NCBI GenBank assembly: GCA_965219935.1
Contig: CBDCOU010000003.1
Span: 2,232,001-2,296,000, forward strand
Source of the DNA: Bin34 sp965219935
Lineage (GTDB): Bacteria > Chloroflexota > Anaerolineae > Caldilineales > Caldilineaceae
Direction of reading: 5' to 3'
DNA length: 64,000 nucleotides
Under the pieces are notes generated by a model that saw only the letters and a program-made list of their open reading frames with translations, was not told where the DNA came from and made no database searches. Made by a program: the position numbers and the translations under genes. Positions 16,476 through 25,092 of this stretch are shown here, piece by piece (within the stretch, counting starts at the first letter, position 1; each line of letters starts with the position of its first letter).

Positions 16476-18346
16476 GGTACGCGCTCCTTCAGGACCTTCG
16501 CCAGCGGAGGCCGCCGATTGGTCACTACCGGCTCCAGGGCGACATCCTTGTTGAACTGCGAGGCGATGATGTCCGCGTAGATTGAACTGTTCGCCACGAG
16601 CTCTTCGTGCGTGCCGCGGTCGACAATCCGTCCCCCTTCCAGCACCAGCACCTGGTCGGCCTCGCGCACGGTGGAAATGCGCTGGGCAATCACAAAGGCG
16701 GTCCGGTCCTGCATCAGGAGCCTGAGGGCCTCCAGGATTCGTTCCTCGGTCTCGGCATCGACCGCGCTGGTGCTGTCGTCCAGAATCAGAATCCGCGGAT
16801 CCATCAACAGGGCGCGGGCAATGGCAACGCGCTGGCGTTGGCCGCCGCTCAGGCCCACGCCGCGTTCGCCCACGCGGGACTCATAGCCGTCCGGCAGTTC
16901 CGCGATGAAGTCGTGGGCGGCCGCGGCCCGGGCCGCCTGCTCGATTTCCGCCTGCGACGCCTCGGGGCGGCCGTAGGCAATGTTGCTGGCGATGGTGCCC
17001 GAAAAGAGGATCGCCTCCTGCAGGACAATCCCGATCTGCGAACGCAGCGATGCCAGGGTCACGGCGCGCACGTCCTCGCCGTCGATGGTGACCGATCCGG
17101 ACGACACGTCGTAGAAGCGCGGGAGCAGGTTGATGATGGAGCTTTTGCCCGAACCCGTCTTGCCCATGATGGCAATGGTCTGGCCAGGCGACGCCAGAAA
17201 GCTCACGCCCTTCAGTACGTCCGTGGACTGGCCGGCATACCGGAAGTACACATCATGGAACTGCACGCGGCCGGCCACCGACCCCAGAACGCGGGCATTC
17301 GGGGCATCCGTTAATTCGGACGGCGTGTCCAGGACCTCGAATATGCGTTCGGCGCTCACCAGCGCCCTGACCATCATGCCCGCCAGAAAACCGATCGTCA
17401 TCAGGGGCATGGTGAGGAAGATCAGATAGGTGATGAAGGCGGTCAGGTCGCCAATCGACAGTGCGTCCCGCATGACCAGGTTGCCGCCGAATCCCAGAAT
17501 GAGGGTCAGCTGGATGTTGGACATCAGGAAGGTGGCGGGAAAGACCTTGGAAACACTGTTGATGAACTTCAGCAGATTGAGTCGATAGTTTTCGTTCTCC
17601 ACCGCGAAGCGATCGATCTCGAAGTCGGCGCGGGCAAAGGCCTTGACCACCCGAATCCCCGACAGGTTTTCCTGCAACCGGGCGTTCAGCTTGTCGAGCG
17701 TCGCCTGAATGTTGCCGAAATAGGGGCGGATAACCCTGACAAAGACGACCAGCAGCAGAATGTTCAGGGGAAAGATAACCCCGGTGACGATGGCCAGCCG
17801 CCAGTTCATGTAAATGAGCACGGCAAATGTTCCCGCCAGCATCAGGCTGGAGGTGATCATGAGGAACAACCCCTGCCCCATGAACTGCCGGACCAGCTCC
17901 ACGTCGTTGGTGGCGCGGGTCATCAACTGGCCGGTCTGCGCCCGATCGTGGTAACTGAAGCTGAGGTTGTGAACCTTGGTGTAGATTTGGTTGCGAAGAT
18001 CGAAGGCCACGCTCTGGCTGGCCTTTTCGCCCAGGAAGTTCTGGAGGAAGTTGAACACGCCCCGCCCAACCGCCAAGCCGCTCAGGAGAATCGTGCCGTC
18101 CCGAACCACCCGCCAGTCGAAGTCGGCGATGCCGGCAGCCCCGCCCTGCAGGGCATCGGCCAGGTTGTCGACCACCCAGCGTATAACCTGGGGAGAACCC
18201 AGGACGGTGGCCGTCATGAGCACCAGGCTGATCAGGGCTCCGGCAGCCTGGCCGCGGTAGGGACCTAGGGCGCGCAACAGGCGCCACATGGTGCGCACCG
18301 AGGGATTGGGACCGCTTTCAGGTGGTTGGGAACCAGAGGATTGCAT
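16472..18346 (-). CDS. ABC exporter half-transporter, subunit with degenerate ATP site
   Basis: 624 aa from ATG 18346; an in-frame extension to 18445 lacks exporter-like sequence. Membrane domain at about 30-330, then ATPase: Walker A GKTGSGKSSI, signature LSGGQRQRVA, Walker B ILILDDSTSAVD and switch FVIAQRIST. The catalytic Glu after Walker B is Asp and the H-loop His is Gln. These two changes characterise the degenerate partner of heterodimeric exporters, so one of the two ATP sites should hydrolyse poorly. First gene of a coupled run with 14634-16475 and the MazG-like gene. Confidence 0.92.
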   Translation of the reverse strand: MQSSGSQPPESGPNPSVRTMWRLLRALGPYRGQAAGALISLVLMTATVLGSPQVIRWVVDNLADALQGGAAGIADFDWRVVRDGTILLSGLAVGRGVFNFLQNFLGEKASQSVAFDLRNQIYTKVHNLSFSYHDRAQTGQLMTRATNDVELVRQFMGQGLFLMITSSLMLAGTFAVLIYMNWRLAIVTGVIFPLNILLLVVFVRVIRPYFGNIQATLDKLNARLQENLSGIRVVKAFARADFEIDRFAVENENYRLNLLKFINSVSKVFPATFLMSNIQLTLILGFGGNLVMRDALSIGDLTAFITYLIFLTMPLMTIGFLAGMMVRALVSAERIFEVLDTPSELTDAPNARVLGSVAGRVQFHDVYFRYAGQSTDVLKGVSFLASPGQTIAIMGKTGSGKSSIINLLPRFYDVSSGSVTIDGEDVRAVTLASLRSQIGIVLQEAILFSGTIASNIAYGRPEASQAEIEQAARAAAAHDFIAELPDGYESRVGERGVGLSGGQRQRVAIARALLMDPRILILDDSTSAVDAETEERILEALRLLMQDRTAFVIAQRISTVREADQVLVLEGGRIVDRGTHEELVANSSIYADIIASQFNKDVALEPVVTNRRPPLAKVLKERVP

Positions 18347-18816
18347 GGGGAGTTGCTGCCCGGTGCATTCCTGTGCACAGGGCGAAACCCGCGAAACGTA
18401 ATACAAGCCGGAAGCGGGCCGAGATACTAGATATATTGTAGCCAACGGCCGGCCACATTGTTGAGGAGACTACAGCCAAATCTCCATTGGTTCGGCAGCC
18501 GAGGGGTCCGTTCAAGCGGTGCAGATTGCCAAGCGATCTCCGGGCGGCCAACACGATGTCGATGCTGCCAAATGTGCAGGCATAGATTGGATGGCGATGG
18601 AGCTGTGGGCCGCATCCGGAGGTTGTCCTTGCACCGTTGTCTGTCGGCACCTTCACCGAACCGCGGCCATGCAGGCATCGGATACGATCTTCCTGTCGCT
18701 GCAACCCGTACCAACCGGCTACGGCATCCCTACCGGAACCAGCCGAAGCTGGCAACGCGCGGGTCGTTCCCGGCCCCCCACGGACCGCGGGACGGATTCT
18801 CATCAGGAGACCGCAC
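18347..18816. other. Intergenic region between divergent ABC exporter and GH32 genes
   Basis: No coding sequence supported. Bases 18421-18440 are AT-rich (ACTAGATATATTGTAGCC) in an otherwise GC-rich area and could hold a promoter for the exporter operon. The GH32 ribosome site AGGAGA lies at its right edge (18805-18810). Nothing else stands out. Confidence 0.5.
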
Positions 18817-20238
18817 GTGCACCGAAGCGAGTTATTGCACCAGGCCCAGGATGCCTTGAAGTTGGCTGTCCCCCGCGCCCAAGCGGATCCCAGCCGGCCG
18901 GCCTTCCACTTCCGGGCGCCAGCCCAGCGTATGAACGACCCCAACGGTCCGATTTTTCACCGGGGCTGGCATCACATCTTCTACCAGACCAATCCGCTGA
19001 CGGACATCACCAAGCCGATTGGCACGAATTTCTGGGGCCATGCCCGCAGCCGGGATCTGGTGAATTGGGAACACCTGCCGTTCGCCCTGATTCCCGACCA
19101 CGCCTCGGGGGAATTCGGCTGCTGGTCCGGAACCGTGGGAGTAAACGGCGAGGGCAACCTCGTGCTCCTGTACACCAGCGTGCCCGACCGGCAGGACCGG
19201 GGCCGGATCCCGTTCCAGCAACGGGCCGCGATCGGCGATGCAGAGGATCGTTCCTTCCGGCCTTTCGACGGGAACCCCATCCTGGCGCTGGACGATCGCC
19301 TGCGGTTGCCCGGCGGGCCGGTTATGGACCCGACCTGGCGCGATCCCTACCTTTGGGTCCATCGGGGACGAACCTTCATGACCATCGGCATGGGTGGCGC
19401 GGAGGCGGGTTCGCCACTGTTCGAGGCTGCGGACAGCAGCCTGACGCATTGGACATACAGGGGCTCCATGTGCCCGGTAAGCGCGGAATGCCCCAACTTC
19501 TTCCCCCTGGACGGCCACTGGGTCTATCTGTATTCGCCCTTCGATGCCGTCGAGTACCGGATCGGGGACTTCGATCCCGACACGCCTTCGTTCACCGAGC
19601 TGGATGGCGGCATCGTGGATCACGGTTGCCGGGACTGGAACGGCTTCTATGCCAGCAACGTCCATGCCACACCGGACGGCCGCCAAATCCTGCACGGTTG
19701 GGTCCGCGGCTTTGAGGAGGGCCATGGCTGGAACGGATGTTTGGCCCTGCCCCGCGAGTTGGCCCTGGACAACGACCTGGTCCTGCGCCAGCAGCCCATA
19801 CGGGAGCTTCGGTCCCTGCGCGGACCGGAGCGGCAGGTTGCGGGCATACTGCTGGACAACGCCAGCCAACCCCTTCCGGACGTTGCGGGCAGCCAGCTGG
19901 AACTGCGGGTGCGCATGCAGCGTCTGTCCGCCGAATCCTGCGGTATCCGGTTGCGCGCGGACGCCAACGGCGACGGCGGGGTCGCCGTTGGCCTCTCCGA
20001 CGCGGGCCTGGTCGTGGATGAACAGCCGCCCGTGCCGCTTGCCGACGAGAACACCGAATTGCACATCTTCCTGGATCGATGCGTGGTGGAGGTGTTTGCC
20101 GATGGAGGACGCGTGGCCTTCACCCGCGTAATCCGACAGGATCTGTGGGATACGGGCGTGGCCGCCTGGAGCCGGGGCGGCGTAGCCGTCCTGGACCGGC
20201 TGTCGGGCTGGTCCATGAATGTCGCCGACATTCGTTGA
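18817..20238 (+). CDS. Glycoside hydrolase family 32 (beta-fructosidase type)
   Basis: 473 aa. GTG 18817 was chosen because AGGAGA lies six bases upstream and the protein aligns from there; longer in-frame starts add unrelated residues. The five-bladed propeller begins with MNDPNG (nucleophile Asp, about residue 35), then WGHARSRDLVNWEHL, the conserved WRDPYLW (transition-state Asp) and SAECPNFF (Glu acid/base). A C-terminal beta-sandwich follows from about residue 330. GH32 enzymes cleave fructose from sucrose, fructans or raffinose-type sugars. No signal peptide is seen, so an intracellular role on imported sugar is likely. No transporter is adjacent. Confidence 0.92.
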   Translation: MHRSELLHQAQDALKLAVPRAQADPSRPAFHFRAPAQRMNDPNGPIFHRGWHHIFYQTNPLTDITKPIGTNFWGHARSRDLVNWEHLPFALIPDHASGEFGCWSGTVGVNGEGNLVLLYTSVPDRQDRGRIPFQQRAAIGDAEDRSFRPFDGNPILALDDRLRLPGGPVMDPTWRDPYLWVHRGRTFMTIGMGGAEAGSPLFEAADSSLTHWTYRGSMCPVSAECPNFFPLDGHWVYLYSPFDAVEYRIGDFDPDTPSFTELDGGIVDHGCRDWNGFYASNVHATPDGRQILHGWVRGFEEGHGWNGCLALPRELALDNDLVLRQQPIRELRSLRGPERQVAGILLDNASQPLPDVAGSQLELRVRMQRLSAESCGIRLRADANGDGGVAVGLSDAGLVVDEQPPVPLADENTELHIFLDRCVVEVFADGGRVAFTRVIRQDLWDTGVAAWSRGGVAVLDRLSGWSMNVADIR

Positions 20239-20425
20239 CAGGGCCTCGGCAACCCTTCCCACAAGCACAGGCGGCGCTCAGGCAACCCGCGGAACTCTCG
20301 GTTGCCGAGATGCCAACACGCCTTGTGGATCGCATAGAATGCCGATGTGGCGCTGGGACTGTGGAAAGAAGCCCGGGGGCACAGGCAGCGCGCCCGGCGC
20401 GGACGCCAAATCAAACAGGTGAGAT

Positions 20426-21121
20426 ATGACCACCACGCAGGAGAGCGCGGCAGTACCACAGCTGGATGCCCTGTTGCCGATGCCGGATCCGCCCGAACGC
20501 ACACCTGAGGAAATGTCCGGCTTCAACCACCTGAGCATCACCGGCAATTCCCATTTTCTGGCGATGCACTTGGGCAATTCCGACACAACTTTGGTGACAG
20601 GCGAACATTACCTTGCCCCCTTCCCCACGCGGGACATGGCCGGGATCAAGTTCCCGGACCTGATGATTGCCTTCAATGTGAACCCGGAAGCCTACTACCG
20701 GAGCAACGCCTATATCATTTCGGAACAGGGCAAGCCCCCCGATTTTGTGCTGGAAATCGCCTCCCGCGCCACCGTGCGCGCGGACGTACTGGAAAAACCC
20801 GCAGCCTATGCCGCCCTCGGCGTCCCCGAATACTGGCGCTTTGACGAGACCGGGCACTACCACGGAGCCAGACTGGAGGGGGACCGCCTCGTGCAAGGGG
20901 TCTACCAACCCATCGCCATACAGTCACTGGAGGACGGGGTCCTGCAGGGATACAGCGAGGTTCTCAACCTGCTCCTGCGCTGGGAGGAGGGGCGTCTGGG
21001 ATGGTACGACCCGGCCACGGGACGACACATTCCCACATTCAGGGACGAGCACGAAGCCCGTATCGCCGCTGAAGCCAGGATCCAGGAACTGGAGCAACAA
21101 CTCAAACAGCGAACCTCCTGA
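20426..21121 (+). CDS. Uma2-family (DUF820) putative PD-(D/E)XK endonuclease
   Basis: 231 aa. The core has FPDLMIAFNV, then PPDFVLEIASRATVRADVLEKPAAYAALGVPEYWRFD. The Asp and Glu-x-Ala/Ser pattern with the following LEKxxxYxxxGVPEYW matches Uma2 proteins, which share a restriction-endonuclease-like fold but have no proven role. A charged coiled coil (about residues 205-231, EARIAAEARIQELEQQLKQ) closes the protein. Uma2 genes are common and often multicopy in filamentous Chloroflexota and Cyanobacteria. It lies alone after the GH32 gene. Confidence 0.85.
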   Translation: MTTTQESAAVPQLDALLPMPDPPERTPEEMSGFNHLSITGNSHFLAMHLGNSDTTLVTGEHYLAPFPTRDMAGIKFPDLMIAFNVNPEAYYRSNAYIISEQGKPPDFVLEIASRATVRADVLEKPAAYAALGVPEYWRFDETGHYHGARLEGDRLVQGVYQPIAIQSLEDGVLQGYSEVLNLLLRWEEGRLGWYDPATGRHIPTFRDEHEARIAAEARIQELEQQLKQRTS

Positions 21122-21469
21122 ACAGAACCGTTTGAACCTGCGGCGGCACCCGTGCCCGAAACCGGCACCGAATTCCCGCAGGGATGGTCGTCGGCACGGC
21201 AATCCCCTTAGGTAAGCGCGGCCCCGGACCAAGTCCAACCGCTCTCGCAAACGCACCGGGCCGTCGAACAAGCTCCATTCCTGCCCGCACCATGTGGGCA
21301 GGCCCCTTCCACTGGCCAACGGCAATCCGGCACGTTGTCCCGAAATCTCTCCGACCCGGCCCCGACCCCGATCCCCGGAATTTCAGCGGCTGCACAGCTA
21401 TACTCCCCGGGCTGTGGTGTTCCAGAGCTGCAAACCTCGACCTGAAAGCTAATCCCACAGAGGATTTTC
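21122..21469. other. Intergenic region without recognised gene
   Basis: GC-rich and non-coding. A TATACT hexamer near 21399-21404 could serve as a -10 box for the AIM24 gene, but no convincing -35 element is seen. The sequence just ahead of ATG 21470 (ACAGAGGATTTTC) contains a usable GAGG ribosome site. Confidence 0.4.
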
Positions 21470-22147
21470 ATGAATTTCGAAATCATCGGCACGACCATGC
21501 AGGCGGTCGAAATCACGCTGGCAGCAGGCGAAGCCGTCGTCACGGAAGCCGGGGGCATGGCCTGGATTTCAGGCGAAGTGGACATGTCGACCAAGGCCGA
21601 GGGCGGCCTGTTCGGCGGCATCAAGCGCAAGCTGGCCGGCGAATCCTTCTTCCAAACCACCTATACCGCTAAGGAGGACAACTGCGTCATCAGTTTCAAC
21701 CCCTATGCACCGGGCAAGGTGCTACCCCTGGAGCTCACCGGGAACAACGAGTACATCCTGCAAAGGGACGCCTTCATGGTGTCGGAGACCACCGTGGAAC
21801 GGGACATCCACTTCCAGCGACGCCTGGGGGCTGGCTTCTTCGGAGGCGAAGGCTTTATCTTGCAGAGGATCTACGGAACCGGCATCGTGTTCGTCGAGGT
21901 ACCGGGAGAGGTCGTGGTCAAGGAACTGGCCCCGAACGAGGAACTAAAGGTGGATCCGGGCCACATAGCCCTGTACGATTCGACCATCGACTTCGACGTT
22001 AAGCGGAACGAGGGCGTGCGGAACATCGTATTCAGCGGCGAAGGCCTGTTTCTGGCCCACTTGCGGGGACCGGGCCGCGTCTGGCTGCAGACCATGACAT
22101 TGCAAAATTTGGCCGCCAAAATATCCCGGCACTCGCCGTCCAGTTGA
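21470..22147 (+). CDS. AIM24 / TIGR00266-family protein
   Basis: 225 aa, no signal peptide. The family pattern is clear: MQAVEITLAAGEAVVTEAGGMAWISG near the start, GGLFGGIKRKLAGESFF at about residues 45-61, then a beta-rich middle (FQRRLGAGFFGGEGF) and a closing LHLRGPGRVWLQT-like strand. Proteins of this family form a double-barrel beta fold; the yeast homologue affects mitochondrial inner-membrane organisation and bacterial roles are undefined. Length is normal. The GAGG ribosome site is eight bases from ATG. Confidence 0.88.
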   Translation: MNFEIIGTTMQAVEITLAAGEAVVTEAGGMAWISGEVDMSTKAEGGLFGGIKRKLAGESFFQTTYTAKEDNCVISFNPYAPGKVLPLELTGNNEYILQRDAFMVSETTVERDIHFQRRLGAGFFGGEGFILQRIYGTGIVFVEVPGEVVVKELAPNEELKVDPGHIALYDSTIDFDVKRNEGVRNIVFSGEGLFLAHLRGPGRVWLQTMTLQNLAAKISRHSPSS

Positions 22148-22234
22148 TCCGATTCGACGAAACAGCTATTCCGGTGTGCGACCGAAACCCGCGACACCAG
22201 CCTCAAACCTACTCAAGAAAGGAACTACAGACCG

Positions 22235-24025
22235 ATGGGGAACCGATACGAGCTCAGCGGCTGGCAGCTGACGGACCTGCTGCCGGACGCCGAGGATGCC
22301 ACGGTACAGGCACACCTGGCCGAACTGACCGCTGCCGTTGAACAGTTCGAGGGCCAGCGCGCGGCGCTGGAAGCCTTCGACAAGGGCGAACAGGACCTGG
22401 ACCTTGTGCCCTTGATGCAGCAGCTGGAGGACATCTCGGAACGCATGTACATCCTGGGAGCCTACGGCAGCCTGTGGTTCTCGGCGGATACGCAGTCCGA
22501 AGAGGCCCTGCGCTACGAGGGCTACATGCAGCAGGAACTCACCAACCTGCAGAACCGGGTCATTTTCTTCGACCTCTGGTGGAAAAGCCTTGGCGACGAG
22601 CAGGCTGCCGCCCTCCTGCCGGACCCGGAACAGTACCCCGACTACGCCTATTCCCTACAGAGCGACCGCCGCTTCTGTCCCTTTACGCTGGACGAGCAGT
22701 CCGAGCAGATCATCAACACCAAGGATGCGAACGGCATGAGTTCGCTGATCACGGTGTTCTCGATGCTGACCAACCGCCTGGAGTTCACGCTGGAGGTGGA
22801 CGGCGAAACCCAAACCCTGACCCGCGAAGAACTGATGCAGTACGCCTATTCCCCGGACGGGGCGCGGCGCGAGGAAGCCTATCGGGAACTGTTCCGGGTC
22901 TACGAGCGTGAGAACGGCATTCTGGGACAGATTTACGCAGCCCGGGTCAGGGACTGGTACTCCGAAAACGTGGGCCTGCGCAGCTACAGTTCGCCGATCG
23001 CCGTCAAGAACCTGGGCAACAACGTGCCGGACAATGCGGTTGAGGCACTGTTGCAGGTGTGCCAGGACAACGCCGACCTGTTCCAGGAATACTTCCAGCT
23101 GAAGGCCCAGTGGCTGGGTCTGGAGAAGCTCCGGCGCTTCGACATCTACGCGCCCCTGGGCGGCTCGGACAAGCAGATCGAGTACGGCGATGCCGTGGAC
23201 ATGGTGCTGGAAACCGTCGACGCCTTTGACAGCGGCGTGGCCGCCAAGGCGGAACGGGTCTTCCGCGACGGCCACATCGACAGTGAAATCCGCAAGGGCA
23301 AGCGCTCGGGGGCCTTCTGTGCCACCGTCCTGCCCTCGCAGACGCCGTGGATCCTGATGAACTACACGGGCCGCGTGCGCGACGTGGCCACCCTGGCCCA
23401 CGAACTCGGGCACGCCATCCACAGCCTGCAGGCGGAGGACCACTCGCTCCTAACCCAGCATGCACCCCTGCCCCTGGCCGAGACCGCCTCGGTTTTCACC
23501 GAGATGCTGTTGACCGACCGGCTCATGCAGGAGGAGACGGATCCCCTGGTCCGGCGCGAATTGCTGGCCACCGCCGTGGACGACATGTACGCCACGGTCA
23601 TGCGCCAGGCCTATTTCGTAGTGTTCGAGAAGGCGGCCCACGAAGCGGTGCTGCAGAACAAGTCCACCGGGGACCTGAGCCAGATCTACCGGAGCCAGCT
23701 GGCACAGCAGTTCGGGGACGCCGTGGACGTGGACGACATCTTCGCCCACGAATGGCTGATGATCCCCCACATCTACCACACGCCGTTCTACTGCTACGCC
23801 TACAGCTTCGGCCAGCTGCTGGTCCTGGCCCTGTACCGCAGGTACCAGCAGGAAGGTGAGGCGTTCAAGCCCGGCTATCTGCAGCTGCTGGCGTACGGCG
23901 GCTCCAAGGATCCGGACGACATCCTGCAGGAGATGGGCATCGACATGTCCGACCCGGCCTTCTGGCAGGGCGGTTTCGACGTGTGCCGGGACATGATCGA
24001 CCAGCTCAAGGAACTGGAAATCTGA
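22235..24025 (+). CDS. pepF: Oligoendopeptidase F (M3 metallopeptidase)
   Basis: 596 aa, cytoplasmic. The zinc site TLAHELGHAIHSLQA (HExxH, about residue 388) is intact, and the downstream ETASVFTEMLLTDRL supplies the third zinc ligand Glu. The C-terminal block HIYHTPFYCYAYSFGQLL is the substrate-binding His/Tyr region of M3B peptidases. The enzyme trims short peptides, generally of 7-17 residues. GAAAGGAAC upstream of ATG 22235 is a good ribosome site. It follows the AIM24 gene by 87 bases and is convergent with rnc, which starts its stop codon immediately after 24025. Confidence 0.95.
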   Translation: MGNRYELSGWQLTDLLPDAEDATVQAHLAELTAAVEQFEGQRAALEAFDKGEQDLDLVPLMQQLEDISERMYILGAYGSLWFSADTQSEEALRYEGYMQQELTNLQNRVIFFDLWWKSLGDEQAAALLPDPEQYPDYAYSLQSDRRFCPFTLDEQSEQIINTKDANGMSSLITVFSMLTNRLEFTLEVDGETQTLTREELMQYAYSPDGARREEAYRELFRVYERENGILGQIYAARVRDWYSENVGLRSYSSPIAVKNLGNNVPDNAVEALLQVCQDNADLFQEYFQLKAQWLGLEKLRRFDIYAPLGGSDKQIEYGDAVDMVLETVDAFDSGVAAKAERVFRDGHIDSEIRKGKRSGAFCATVLPSQTPWILMNYTGRVRDVATLAHELGHAIHSLQAEDHSLLTQHAPLPLAETASVFTEMLLTDRLMQEETDPLVRRELLATAVDDMYATVMRQAYFVVFEKAAHEAVLQNKSTGDLSQIYRSQLAQQFGDAVDVDDIFAHEWLMIPHIYHTPFYCYAYSFGQLLVLALYRRYQQEGEAFKPGYLQLLAYGGSKDPDDILQEMGIDMSDPAFWQGGFDVCRDMIDQLKELEI

Positions 24026-24913
24026 TCAGTCGATGGGGTCCGGTTCCGTCTGGGCCGCGAGATAGTCGGCCAGCGCCACTTCCGCAGCGCGGAAACCGGC
24101 CTTCTGGATGCTGGGACCCTTGCCGGTGGCGAGGGTCCTGCCCTCCAGGGTCACCGCCACCTCGAACTCCGGCTGATGGCTGGGACCGGTCGCGGACCGT
24201 TTCTCATAGCGGGGGGTGGCTCCCAGGTCCCGCTGCAGGACTTCCTGCAGCGCACTCTTGGCATTCTGCTGCGACTGGCCGTCCGCCTTGGCGGCCTTGT
24301 CGACCGCCGGATTGAGCCACCGCGCCAAAAATCGTCTCACGCCCTGTTCCCCTTGATCCACATAGAGTGCGCCGATCAGCGCCTCGAACACACTGCCTAG
24401 CATACGGGAACTGCGCAGGATTTCCCGGCTTTTGACACTGGGCCCGGTCAGGACAAGCCCGTCCAACCCCAACTCCAGTGCCCATTCGGTCAGGGTCGCG
24501 TTGCGCACCAGTTCCGAGCGCAGCCGGGTCAGATCCCCTTCCAGATGGTTGGGCAAGGCCCGGAAGAGATACTCGGCCACAATCTTGCCCAACACGGCAT
24601 CACCCAGATACTCCAACCGCTCGAAATGGAGGGTGGGATCGTCCAGCCCGTGATCGAGCACAAATGAACTGTGGACGAAGGCATTGTACAACCAGGCCGG
24701 TTCCCGAAACACCAGCCCTTCCCGCTCCGCAAACGCCGATACCCGTTGCCGCAGATTGTCGAAGATATCATCCTCGGTGAGACGTGTGCTGCGGCCAAGC
24801 ACAAACTGGTCGCCACCGCGCGCCGAACCGGCTTCCACCCCGTCGTCGTCGGGGATAACATCGTCGTCCTGGGCCAGCAGCCTGTCCCAAAGCGACCTCA
24901 AGTGCATGGGCAC
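24026..24913 (-). CDS. rnc: Ribonuclease III
   Basis: 295 aa, longer than typical (about 230) because of an N-terminal extension of some 50 residues rich in Asp. The RNase III signature RLEYLGDAVLGKIVAEYLF is at about residues 143-161, and a second catalytic acidic pair lies in GSVFEALIGALYVDQG. The C-terminal double-stranded RNA-binding domain starts at NAKSALQEVLQRDLG (about 222) and ends LADYLAAQ. It processes rRNA precursors and structured mRNAs. The gene is convergent with pepF and divergent from the GH3-like gene. The start could also be the ATG two codons later at 24907. Confidence 0.94.
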   Translation of the reverse strand: MPMHLRSLWDRLLAQDDDVIPDDDGVEAGSARGGDQFVLGRSTRLTEDDIFDNLRQRVSAFAEREGLVFREPAWLYNAFVHSSFVLDHGLDDPTLHFERLEYLGDAVLGKIVAEYLFRALPNHLEGDLTRLRSELVRNATLTEWALELGLDGLVLTGPSVKSREILRSSRMLGSVFEALIGALYVDQGEQGVRRFLARWLNPAVDKAAKADGQSQQNAKSALQEVLQRDLGATPRYEKRSATGPSHQPEFEVAVTLEGRTLATGKGPSIQKAGFRAAEVALADYLAAQTEPDPID

Positions 24914-25092
24914 GGCGATCCCCCATCGGCTCCATCAGTGGACATGGATCGTGACAGCTCCCACCGTCCGCGACAACCGGCTCCGGGACGCAGTGGACAA
25001 GGAATTGTTCCGGGCAGCGGCACCGCCCTTAAAGTACATTCTACCGACAACCGGGCCGCACCGTCCGCACACATGAACCCGCTCCCCTACCC

